From Parietaria judaica (Eukaryota > Streptophyta > Magnoliopsida > Rosales > Urticaceae): a stretch of 64,000 nucleotides of DNA. Shown in pieces: positions 22,601-33,705 of the stretch. Made by a program: the position numbers and the translations under genes. Position 1 is the first letter of the stretch. Every line of letters begins with the position of its first letter. Below the pieces are notes generated by a model. That model ran no database searches. It saw nothing but the letters and a program-made list of their open reading frames with translations, and was not told where the DNA came from. The stretch is taken from positions 26,903,056 through 26,967,055 of the forward strand of contig OX940868.1 of NCBI GenBank assembly GCA_954871525.1, written 5' to 3'.

Positions 22601-24250
22601 ATAAATAGTATAGTTTTAACTATATCATATAGTTTTTGCTTGCATTATCTATATATGAGTTAGTTAAAGTGAGACTTACACCATCACCCTAGCTCATTTC
22701 TCTCTCCCTCCTTGGTCGAGGCTCTCCGTCTCTCTAGGGCTTGGCCGACTCCGCTCCTCTTCCGGGAAGGAGGGATTGTCGTTTCCTTACTCAATTCGTC
22801 TAGCAATGGGAGAAGGAAAATTCCGGCTTACACCTAGCGGTCAACAAAATGAAGTGCAACCACAAAAGGTTCGAGAATTGGAGCTACAACTTTGATAGTC
22901 ACCCGGCTATTCTGGCGACTAAAAGCACGCAACAAGAGTAACGTTTATATTCTCGTAATATTCAATGCAATCGGTCTAAGGTTCATGTGTAAATAATTCC
23001 GCAAATTATTCGGTCAAGAGTAGATGAAAACATTCACCACGTTGTCATTTTAAGTGTATTCTGTAATTACTCAAATTTTTTTATTGTTAATTGTCACATA
23101 TGAAGTCCGAAATAATTAACTTTTGCATTGGTTTTATTGATGAATAATTGATTAATTTGATCCCGTAAAAGAATAATTTTAAATTTGACTCGTAAAAATT
23201 ATAATTGATGATAAATCTATTATCAATCTGACCCTTAAAAACATTTTTTCTTAATTCAATCCCTAAAAAATTTATTAAATTATAGTCCCTAACTTATAAA
23301 TAACATGTATAGCTTTTCGTTTTATTAAATGATAACAAAAATAAACATACACAGCAAAAAAAAAAAAAAGACATAAAAATGCATGCAAAATACAAAAGAC
23401 AGCTAGACTCGCGAAATTCACATTTTTTGACTCGTAATGTCCATTTCAAGCTGCGAATTCTCCCGTCTCGTAGCCATCTTTCCTAGCTTCTATTCGCGCA
23501 GATCCGACACTCGAGTCGAAAAACGCACCGTCCCAAAATCACGATACTCGCGGGGGCGTAATAAGATCATAATAAAACTAGAATTATCTCAGTTCTCAGA
23601 TTGCATTTATCCATCCAGCTCATCAAATCGATGAATGAAGGATATTTGGACTGACTTGACTTCTCCAATCCCTACGTGACACGTGTAAAGTGCTTAGCTG
23701 GATATTTGGTTGACGGAAAATCATCCGTCCGTGAGAGGAGATCTTTCATTTGAACGAGCAGCCCAACCTGATGATTCGATTCGAGGAGGAATCAGTCAAC
23801 TGTTGGACCAATTCAAATGGGCCTTTTGAGTTTATTAGGAGACCATGGGCTTAATTTCCGACCCGTTTCTAAAATAATTGAGTCCACCAAAACCAACACT
23901 TCATAGTTCATAGTTCATACTAATACGAGAGTACGAACGACACGTCGTTTTCACGAGGGAAAAAAACCCACCAAAATATTTGTGACCTTCAAATTGTTGC
24001 TAATGCCGTCGCAAAATGTAAATTTTGGTGCCAAAGCTATAATAAGCACGGTAATCAATTAAAAAAATACAAACAAAAATACATATTTTTTAGAACTCAT
24101 TTATTGTAGTGTTCTTATATGTAGAGGCATTCTACCCGCGAAGCCCGCACTTTAGTATGGTAAAATCACTTTGGAGAAATCGTGGCCATTCTTACACGAC
24201 ATCGAGAGACGATCATCTTAAAATTGAGATCAAATATCTATCCAGGAATA
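19671..24250. other. AT-rich intergenic spacer with one MITE remnant and one unexplained GC-richer island
   Basis: No convincing gene. Around 20270-20500 there is a decayed copy of the MITE family described at 55689-56031; its right arm reads GTCAAAGTTTGGATATTTTT followed by gctgcgattatcc. At about 22690-22990 a GC-richer island holds pyrimidine-rich leader-like sequence and a 30-codon frame starting MGEGKFRLTP (ATG at 22806), which I do not recognise. At 23430-23640 another slightly GC-richer stretch has only a short frame. The rest is AT-rich sequence with poly(A)/poly(T) runs. Confidence 0.55.
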
Positions 24251-24259
24251 CTTGCTCAG

Positions 24260-24333
24260 CAGGGGTGAAACCGAAACTGGGAATTTTTAAAAACTGGGAC
24301 AATTTTTTTTTCCCAGTTCCGACTCTGGTTATA

Positions 24334-24364
<31 letters not shown>

Positions 24365-24757
24365 CTTCTTCTTCTTCTTCTTCTTCTTCTTCTTCTTCTT
24401 CTTCACATTAGGCCAGAACCGGGACAAAATTTGAGAAAAAACCTAAAAAAATTGGGAACATGGGTAGTAAGACATAAAAGCTTTATCATATAATTAATAT
24501 CAATATATATATATATGTAAAATCGGAGCCGGGACAATAAACAAAAATTAAAGGTTTCGTACTGGTTCCGGTTCCCGGTTCTCAAAAATTAAAGGTTTCG
24601 TACTGGTTCCGGTTCCCGGTTCTCAAAAATTGGGACATCTCAGTTCCCGATTTTAAAAGTATGTCCCGATTTATTTTTCTTCTAAAAACGGTCAGTGAGG
24701 AACAAACTAGTGTATAAATTTTCAACCTTTTTTTTTTTGTTTGCATAGACAGCCCTA
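24260..24757. mobile_element. candidate degraded hAT-like element carrying a CTT microsatellite
   Basis: Starts CAGGGGTGAAACC and ends GACAGCCCTA, tips resembling the other hAT-type elements of this window. Flanking 8-mers ttgctcag (24252-24259) and ttgagtag (24758-24765) match at six of eight bases. The interior is rich in GGTTCCGGTTCCCGG-type motifs and includes a 41-bp direct duplication (24543-24583 and 24584-24624). A long CTT tract lies inside. The degree of decay makes this tentative. Confidence 0.45.
24335..24404. repeat. (CTT)n microsatellite, about 23 units
   Basis: A 70-bp uninterrupted trinucleotide run. In one frame it reads as a Ser run, but no real gene contains it. Confidence 0.97.
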
Positions 24758-25043
24758 TTGAGTAGGGCTTTATGTGTTGATCAGTTAATAAATGCAAAAT
24801 CTATTGTTGTCATTAACATATATCCACACATTCACTCAGTTATGTTATTCTAATTTCATTTTGTAAATTGCTTAGCCAATTGGAAACTGATCAAACAAAA
24901 TAACTAAAGCTCCTATGAATCGCCATTCGAGCGATTCAAAACTCTGCAATTCACTCAACTATTATTATTATCTACGTAGCAATCAGCTCTAATGTTCGCA
25001 CTGCGTTTTTACAAGAAAACCAAGGAAGCGAGAGAAGCAGCTT

Positions 25044-25820
25044 TCAAGTCCCACCGGAGACCCTGCCGTTGAAGATCTCGATGGTGTCGCCGGCCGCCAC
25101 TTCGTGCCACCGAAATGACTCGTCGTCGTCCATCACGTTCTGGTTGAAGATGAAGAAGTACCCGTCTTGAGGCAGATGAAAATGGAGCTTCTGCTGCAGC
25201 TTGTGAAGCTCCTTCCTCAGCTCCCCCACGTTATCCGACGGGCTCACCTCCACCGGAATCCTCTTTGTCCCACACCTCGTCAGCACCATCACCTTCATCG
25301 TGTTCTTCCTCTTCGCCGCTGCAGCCGGAGCGACCAACGGCCTGAAACTCGCCTCCACCTCGGAGCCGTCGGAAATTCCGCACTCCCCCAGAGAGCTCTT
25401 CTCCTGCGCCAGCTCCGAGCCGTTGAACCGGACGACGACGTTGCGCGGGGACACCGATGGCGAGACCTGAATCAGCTGCCTCGACTCCGCGATGACCCTG
25501 TCCTTGAGCGAGGCGACGGTGGTGTCGTTCAAGTCCACGTCGAGCAGCACGAGATGCGTCTTGCCGGCGGGGAGCTTGAGGGCGAGGCGGATGGTGGCGT
25601 CGGCTCTCTCGGCGAGGCGCACGACGGAGTTCTGGAGGAGGGCGCACTGGGCGACGTCGGCGTCGTCGGGGAGGACGCGGCGGTCGAAGATGAGGGTCTG
25701 GTTGGCGACGGGGATGTGGTGGTACTTGTGGATCTTCTGCTTGATCTCGAGGACGCTGTCGAAGAAGCCGACCTCCACCACGAAGGGTGAGCCTCTCTGG
25801 GGGTGGAAGATCACGTCCAT
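25044..25820 (-). CDS. protein with three ubiquitin-like domains, 258 aa
   Basis: Intronless and GC-rich compared with its surroundings. Three beta-grasp ubiquitin-like segments can be recognised: residues about 1-72 (MDVIFHPQRGSPFVVEVGFF, then SVLEIKQKIHKYHHIPVANQ, LPDDADV), about 77-160 (VASLKDRVIAESRQLIQVSP, SELAQEKSSLGECGISDGSE) and about 170-253 (MKVMVLTRCGTKRIPVEVSP, VGELRKELHKL, DTIEIFNG). It ends in GRVSGGT; the GG is not a terminal diglycine and no processing site is evident, so it is probably not conjugated. Plants have many such tandem ubiquitin-like proteins of unclear function. The start at 25820 sits at the edge of the first domain with no in-frame alternative upstream. Fold assignment is firm; role unknown. 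Confidence 0.9.
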   Translation of the reverse strand: MDVIFHPQRGSPFVVEVGFFDSVLEIKQKIHKYHHIPVANQTLIFDRRVLPDDADVAQCALLQNSVVRLAERADATIRLALKLPAGKTHLVLLDVDLNDTTVASLKDRVIAESRQLIQVSPSVSPRNVVVRFNGSELAQEKSSLGECGISDGSEVEASFRPLVAPAAAAKRKNTMKVMVLTRCGTKRIPVEVSPSDNVGELRKELHKLQQKLHFHLPQDGYFFIFNQNVMDDDESFRWHEVAAGDTIEIFNGRVSGGT

Positions 25821-26285
25821 GGCTGCTTGCTTGCTTGCTTTCTAGGGTTTATGGAGAGAGACTGACTGAGTGATCAGAGAAGCGAGGTTGAAATGGTGAG
25901 TAACGACCCACGTAAATGAAGCAATATTATAGCGGAAGTGGTTGCATGGAAACAAGAAAATGCATTTCCAGGAAACAAAAATATATAAGAAGAATTAATT
26001 TAATAAACGCTCTTAACGTAATATTCTTCTCAAATTTTTATTTTTGACTGAGTAAAAAGACGGTAATAATTAAAAAATATATATATGAAAAAATCATATG
26101 TAAATATAGTCTTATCTTATGATATCAAATATCAATATCATCAACTAATTATTTAGAAATTTACAAATATATGTAAGACAATTTAGTGAAATATAATTTA
26201 ATGTTGCGTTTTGTTTTCTTCATAAAGCGTAGATATGGAGTTCATCCCAAAATGTAACTCTGTTCCGTTCTCTACACTCTAAGGG

Positions 26286-26888
26286 TAGGGGTGTGCAAAA
26301 TAACTGGTAATCGAATTTTAAAACCGTAACCAAAAATTGTCCAGTTTAAATAATTGTAACCGAGTTCTTTTGGAAACAGGCTAAGGTTTACCGTATCCGG
26401 TTTCAAACAGGATAAGGTTACAGGTTATAAATTTTTCAAAACAGGTTATTTTTGCAACTGGTTTTTAATAACCGATTTTAATATTTATTTATTCATTTAA
26501 ACATTTTAAAATTAAATTAAGTAGGGTTTTGTCTCTATCAGTCAAAGCCTCTTCGAGTTGCTGAACTTGATATTTCTTATTTATTTATAAGTGTCGTACT
26601 TTTTGGATCTAAGTTTTAAACCGGTATATTTCTTTTCGGACTCGGTTGTTTTACTGCGATTTATTTTGGATTGATATGTTTTATAGTTGCGATACTGCTA
26701 TTTTAAAAGAAAAACAGGTTAAGGTTCTTAAACAGGTTAATCATATTTTGATAATGGAAATTAGGTTAACCGGTTCGCGAACCGATTTTAAAAACAACTT
26801 AAGATGATTAAAATATGACTAACCAGAATTAGGTTAAGGATACCAAATAGTGAAAAATAAACAGATTAACGGACCGCTTGCAGCCCTA
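26286..26888. mobile_element. non-autonomous hAT-type element
   Basis: Starts TAGGGGTGTGCAAA and ends TTGCAGCCCTA, imperfect inverted tips. The flanking 8-mers tctaaggg (26278-26285) and actaaggg (26889-26896) match at seven of eight positions, as for a hAT target duplication. The interior has repeated aaccggtt/ggttaaccgg-type motifs and no transposase. Confidence 0.7.
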
Positions 26889-26896
26889 ACTAAGGG

Positions 26897-27677
26897 TGTA
26901 AAAAAAAAAGTAAACCGAATCAAATGAAAACTGGATAGATATCGTATATACCGAATTGAAACGGTTAAAACAAAATGAACCGAATAAAAATTGAATTATT
27001 CAAATAGCAGTATTCAATTATGATATAAACTGAACTGAAAACTAAATTTATCGTATATGATTAGAATTAATATATAATTCTATATTTTATATTACACAAT
27101 GTATTAAGGATTAATCTCTATTTATATAATACTTATCGTATTTATTAGTTTAAAGTCTATCATATTATATTATTAAATTTTAAGTATATACTGAGTAATA
27201 ATTTTACTAGTCATATTCTTCAATGCGGCAAATGTGGGAGAAATACCGACATTATCGCAACTAATACCGAATATACCATAAATACATATATTTTTTTGTC
27301 CGATAAGATACTCGATTTTCATAATAAAATACCAAAATTTTGTATTCGATCTTTTATTTGTAAAATACCGCATCAAAGGCTTGATTGTTCACCTCATTGC
27401 GCATAACTGGCTGAAAGACATTGTATCATCTTCAACTTAATAAATAATTTTTTTTACGGGAATTTGTTTCTATCGTACTCTCTAATTTCAATTTTGGCAA
27501 AAATACACCTTATTAAAATTTAAAACAACCAAATTATTCACCCATTTGGTTAATTTCAGCGTGGAACATCGCCTAATTCGCATTAATGCGTCTTGAAGAT
27601 CTATCTCCATAGTTTAACTTAAAAGCCATATAAATTTCTCATCTAAGAATCTACGCAATAATTGATTTATGGTACAG
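26897..27677. other. AT-rich spacer, nothing recognised
   Basis: Sequence beginning AAACCGAATCAAATG and similar motifs (26920-27060) resembles the interior of the neighbouring hAT-type element and may be another decayed copy. The remainder up to the TDP1 stop is AT-rich and includes the TDP1 3' UTR. Confidence 0.5.
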
Positions 27678-30600
27678 CTACGAATGATTAGGCCAAACTT
27701 GACCGTAAACATCCTTCTTGGCGTAAACGCGCTCCCAGGACCACGGAACATCTGCTGAGATAAACAGAAACGTTTTCAAAATGTTGAAAATGAAATGAAA
27801 AACGAGCACGGAGATGAAGTGAGCAGAACAGGACCTTCCGGAGAGTATGGCTGAGGAGGAAGCTCATACGGCAACGGGAGTTTGATGACTGAATCCGAGT
27901 TTCTTGGCCAATTCAGAGTCACCAATTCTGCTTTCTTTACTTCTGATGATCCACATTTATCCTACACGGAAAACCGATTTACTATAAGTTAAACCCGAAC
28001 AAGACAAACATCGATTCATCTTAATAAATAAGTTATTTACCTTATGGGGAGGCATGTTACCCGTACAAGAGAACTTCGCACTTCGTCTACATGGTAAAAA
28101 CAGCACCCCAAGCTGGGCAGAACATAGAGATGGGTATGTTAGTTTAGATGGCACTCTTAACAGCTCCAAAAAGACCTTACTGCCCTTTTACTTAACAATA
28201 GCCTTAATAGGCCTAATGGATTCACAGATTTTATGAGATGTCATGATGGATATTACCAAATCTATTACCAAGTCTATCAAAAGCTCAGTTTCTAGGAAAC
28301 ACATGTTTAGATTTCCATTCCAATAAACGAAAACATGATATAAGTACCTCGTACGAACGGATCATGAGTTGAGAATTATTCTTCTGCAGAGCTCCCCAGG
28401 CAGCTTTGCTCAAATTAGCCGACGTAAGCAATAACCAACTGGTTGGAGAATCCAAGATAAAGATCAAAGTTAGAATCTTTCCAAAACGACGAAGATTCCA
28501 ACCAGAAGCTCCAAATGGGTTTGAAAGGATGTCTTACGCAAGCTTCTGATCCTTATACCGAGCGAATGTCTTAATATGTGGCATTGCACGACTGCAAGGA
28601 ATAAGAGACAGTGTTATTACAAATGATTTCGCTTTCATTTAACATGGAAATAGGATGACGATTGTTTTTGCAAATCCAATAACCAAAAAAAAAAAAAAGG
28701 AAATGGTTTACCCAAACCGCCTATCAAACCGGATCGATTATCAATTACATTTTAGCCGAAGCCAGATAAATGATAATTACTGAGACAAACTCTTTTTGGC
28801 TTTGATTCTCTCATAAATCCGAACAGATTTTGTTTCAGCCCCAAGGTTATATAAGGACAGATGAGCCACGCGTACCTTCGACCACTGTGGCTCGCCTTCC
28901 ACTTGGCCCAATATTTCTTCAAGAATGCTTTCTCGACATTCTTCAGCGGACTTGGAATGGCATTCCCAGCTCGATAGCCCTACCAAAAGAGAAACCATTG
29001 ACCAAACTATAATGGAGAGCAGATTAAAACAGTATAGTTTTGGGTTCACGTAATACGCATGCCATAGGTGCTGATCCCCACACAACACATATAGGCTTTT
29101 TTATGATATAGAATTGACCAATATCAGCATAAAAACATTAGATTTGTTATCTATAATTACTTGAATTGGAAAAATAGATTTACACCAGAAATTATTTAGA
29201 AAAACATACGCCAAAAAACCGGTTCCCATTTAAGAAAATATTTCTTCCAGTCTCCGTTTCACAAACACCAGATAACAAGTTTCGTAAGAAAATGAAAAAG
29301 AAAAAAAAGGAACCGGATACCAGTTTCACTCACCATAAAACTGCATAACAAGATCATGCAAGAGATTAACCTACTTGATAGTACCTCTAACGAGCATCTG
29401 ACATCTTCCACAGTGGGCCATATAATCAGTGGCTCACCGGGCCCAAGGGGAGTTTTATCTTCTGACAAACCCGATGATAGTGACGATGCGAACTCAGTCA
29501 TCCACTTCTCATCCAACGATCCAAGAGAGGAAAACTGTGATGAAGAAATACAAATTTACTATGATTTTTCCGAGATCGAAGCTAATTGTGAATGAAACTG
29601 ACTTACCGGAAATTATAATACAAGGCATACACTGATTTATACAGCCGAGAAAACTTAATCTATTCCAAAGACCATGCAGTTACTTTAACACAGCATAAAT
29701 CACTAAAGCTAATTATCATAATCTAAGCCTAACTATTATGTATTTAATGAAGGAAAACATTTACACACTTGTAATTATGATCTCTTTATAGCCTAAATTG
29801 AAGCATTGTTGCTCTTTGTTCCGTATCAATGAAATTTCAAGGCTATGTAAAACCGTAAATACTGCAATTTCATCACTTATACAGCTTTATTTAGTGCTTC
29901 AATATGCCAAAAAAAAATAAATCAAAATATCCAGAGAACAGATAATATAATACTCAGATAATTAACTTGGTATAATTTTTACGACGGTTTAGCCCATACC
30001 TGATATACAAGAGGAGATTTTTGGAACTCCTTATCAAAAATACATTCCTGAAGTATTGTTCTCAGCTTCATGTGTCCCCACTTTTTCAAATTTGTACCTG
30101 AGTGGTATCCAGGAACTGATGCAATTAACCTCACCTGAAAATTACCATATGGTTTTCAATCAACATTATAGGCACATACTAGGTAGAAACAGAAAAAAAG
30201 AGGAAGTCATACCCGTGCATCGCTATAGTCAAACTTCCTGAAAAATGATGAGTTAATCCTGTAGTTTCCAAGATTTGGCAAATCAGCAGAGAACTCAGGC
30301 CACTGTAAAAATTAATAGGGCAAATGTAAAATATTGATATCTACTTCAACCAACGACGACAAGGAATTCTAAATCAACGTGAGTTAATATTAAGCACCTT
30401 TATTGCACTAAGATAATCGACCAAGTCATTTTCAAACACGCTTGTAGTGCTTGAAGTCGTTTTCTCTTTCCAGGGAAAATCTTGCATCCACAAAGCTTGA
30501 CTTTTGTTGTTCCAATCGACATGTATCAAGTTTGCTGTGTGGACAATAACTCTCACTCCTCGAGGATATACAAGAAGCATGGCTTTCGAGTGGTGCGTTC

Positions 30601-31958
30601 CAAAGGATATGGGCAATCGCGGTTTGTGCAGAATCCAATTTGCAGGCATCTTTCTCTAAAAACCAAAATAAGATTCAATAAACAGAGAGCCAATTTTGAA
30701 CTAAATTGAGTACATATTGAGAAAGATATAGTGAGCGAGAGAGACCTTCATATGATCCAACGTACCATCACCCTCCCCGTGCAGTACCAGCACCTTAGGG
30801 ATTTTCTTGAGTAGCGGACAAGCTAAAGCGTTCATAATAAGTTTAAGATCATTCCGAAGTATGCAAAAGTTTAATTTGATAGAGCTGAACTTACCGCTGA
30901 ACAGCCAGTCAGCGTCAATCATGTAATTCGAAAGAACAGCGAAGAGTATATCCCCCTGGAGAACGCAAAGCAATCAACTTGAATCATAATATATTAACAC
31001 AAAGCCGTTTAAATGAGAACATGGAAGTGAATATCAAGGTTTCCAATTCCGAGCCTCAAAAATGCAATTTTAAACTCTATACCTGAACCACATCTCCTAT
31101 AGAAACACAGGAGGTATTTGCCCATTGAGGCAGTCCTTGCACTCGTAAGAGCCGGAACGTTGACGGCGACTCGTCATCAGAAACGTGAAACAAACGAATG
31201 CCTCCCGCGTCGCCATCACCGCCGCTTCTCTTAGAACTCTCGGCCACCACACTGCTCACTTCCTTAACAATCAAGAAACACAGAGTTTCAATCCAACTCG
31301 AAAACCCCCCACACGGTTTCAATAAACACGCGACAAAATAACAAGCAAACAAACCCTCGAGACACCTCATGAATTTTCACGGAGGCTTTCTCTTCAATTG
31401 ACTGTCTCAATCTCTTCCTACTCGATGCGTGATCATCTTCAACTGAAGCATCACCGTGGTCGCGATCGGAGACGGAGTATCTGAAAATGTAGTGACCAGG
31501 AAGAAGCTCAATCACATCGCCATTGACAATCGTCCCACTTTCTCGCGAGCAGAGCTTCTTCCTTCCGCTCCCAGACCTAACCACCACCGGATTCGCCCCT
31601 TGCTAGAAATGAAAAACCGAACCCCAATCTCAAAACCCCTAACCACATTACAACATATGTATGCATGTATATGAATAATACCACGAACAAAGTGGCGGAG
31701 CCATGAGCAGAAGCTGTGAGGGAAAGGTGGCTGCGACTGATCCTCTTGTCGGAGACGGAGACGGAGTCTCTGCCGAGAAGGTTGAGGCCTCGGTAGAGTT
31801 TGATGGGAGGAGAGGAGGTGAGCTCGGCGAGGGTTTTGGAGCAGAGAGGGACTAAGAAGCCGATCTCCTGAGACATAGATATCCATGGAGTGAGAAGATG
31901 AGTATGCTCTGCCTGCCATGGAAGGAAGGGTTTGGCGTACCTGAGGAAGCTTCGCCAT
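27678..31958 (-). CDS. TDP1: tyrosyl-DNA phosphodiesterase 1 with N-terminal FHA domain, 637 aa
   Basis: Sixteen exons: 31941-31958, 31867-31682, 31602-31366, 31262-31083, 30955-30895, 30822-30746, 30655-30398, 30302-30213, 30134-30000, 29534-29385, 28979-28876, 28591-28538, 28438-28348, 28112-28041, 27961-27835 and 27751-27678. All join in frame and total 1914 nt with stop. Residues about 7-110 form an FHA fold ([21 protein letters not shown]), a phosphothreonine reader found in plant TDP1. The phospholipase D-like core carries both catalytic HKN motifs: GTHHSK with His275 and Lys277, and MPHIK with His504 and Lys506 followed by [15 protein letters not shown]1 hydrolyses the phosphotyrosyl bond left by stalled topoisomerase I and cleans other 3' blocks, in the nucleus. 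The first exon is only 18 nt. No defect was seen; both active-site motifs are intact. Confidence 0.96.
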
Positions 31959-33705
31959 GGAAATGAGTGAAGGATTGCAGATTGCATGGAGTTACGCCAC
32001 ATTAAACCCGAATAACGTTACATATATCACTTCACTGGTGCGGTTCCGCATCACGCTATCATCGGTAACAACTAAGCAAGCGTCCCGAATAAGGGTCGGA
32101 ACTCTCTCGTTATGTACTCCAACTAAACAATGTTTCCTTTAAATTTAATTTCAAGTTTGACGTGACCGTGCACATTTCTGTATAATTAACTTCCACAAGT
32201 TAAACGACTGAATTATTTTTTATATAGATGTTATAGAATTATACTGTCGTTACACTGTTATTACTTATTGATAGTAATGATTTTTAAATATTATGCCATC
32301 GTATTAAAAAACTTAATTATATCGCAGCAGAGAATCGTTATTATTTTAAAACAGTATATTTGTATAATGAATATGGTTAAGAATACCTCCACTGTGGTGT
32401 GCGAAAGTGTAAAAAGAGATTAGGCAACTTTGGTTGCCAAATGCCAAGTGCGTGTCGGGTTAAATCTTTTTTTTTTTGGTTGCTAAATGTTTGGGCCTAA
32501 ATGCTGAACTATTGACCCTACTTGTTGTTCGGATGGGTGTTCACCCCAAAGTGTTCCCGGACCGCATGCATACATCACTAAGTAACTTAGTGCAACATGG
32601 CAAATTTCATTGAGAGGAATCAGCAAAGAAAAGAAAAACGGGTCAACATCAACATGTATATTTAAGATATTGTCCTCGGGCTGAGGAGTGTCCGCATGAG
32701 TTCGTTGGGGTGTCTACACAGGAATAAAAACCTCTTGTATATTATGTCGAGAGTTCGGATTGCTCCACCTAAGTAGAACGAAAAGGAGGTTACGAAGTCA
32801 AAGGGGGACCATAAGCTTCACTTCCGGTAACTTGTTGACTCTCCTAGTTAGAAAAAGGCTCTTTGGCGAATTCTTTAGATCTGGATAGTTGAGTCCATGG
32901 AGAGCCTTTGAAAGTTTCCATAAATAATCTGGATGAATAGAGTCTTCATAACCGGGAGGTTGGCCTTGCGCTCTTCTTTGAGATCTTTGTGAAGGGTGGA
33001 GCTCCAAATGGCAAATGGCAAATATTGCTATGTTTGAACAACGGCTCCAAAGATCAATATATATTTTCTTTAATAATACATATATTTTGAGCTAAAACGA
33101 CATAAATTTAATATACACATATTCAAATTGTTCCTTATTGTGTTTTTTTAGGATTCTCATTCAATTCCAAAACTAGAACTTTTTCCTATTGGTTATGTTC
33201 CGGAACTTTTTCTTTTGAATCCGGATCCAAAACTTTTGGATCCGGATTATGTGGTATTCCATTCTTATAGAGTGCCACAAAATTAGTACAAAAATAATTA
33301 ATTATTGAATATATACATATTTATATAATAAAAAATGTCACGTTAAAATTGAATGACGTGGCAAGGCCCCGTGAGCAGTCAAACCACACCAATGTGGCAT
33401 TTGAGCAACGGCCATCCGAAAAATTTGGACGAAAATATTGGTTTACCATTCAGAAAATGCGTTGGTTACTATTGTAGTCACTTTTGGGACTAGGTCAACA
33501 TCACCTCCTTTGACCATACGCCCAATACTTTTGTTTTTAATTTTCTTTAACAAATTAACTAGTCCAAAATAGATAAATCCCTGAAGATCATTAGACAATA
33601 CTAAGGACAAAAAACCAAACTAAATAGTATAAATAATTTAATTCAATAGCCCTATTTATTTCTAAGAGTAGTGTATGTAAATAAACTTTCTGACATAGCT
33701 AAAAT
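31959..33705. other. intergenic spacer between TDP1 and GA2ox8
   Basis: The TDP1 promoter and 5' UTR lie at its left edge; the 3' flank of GA2ox8 is at the right. A decayed Copia reverse-transcriptase fragment is at about 32860-32970. The rest is AT-rich with no gene visible. Confidence 0.55.
32798..33007 (-). pseudogene. degenerate Ty1/copia reverse transcriptase fragment
   Basis: A short minus-strand frame contains QPPGYEDSIHPDYLWKLSKA followed by LHGL, a recognisable version of the Copia reverse-transcriptase motif QPPGF-D-P-V-KL-KALYGL. Similarity is lost after about 15 more residues and no other Copia domain is nearby, so this is a relic of an old insertion. Confidence 0.75.

Noticed and set aside
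25167..25790. 207-residue plus-strand frame, His/Leu/Glu-rich
   Set aside because: Antisense to the triple ubiquitin-like protein; composition is that of a GC-rich shadow frame.
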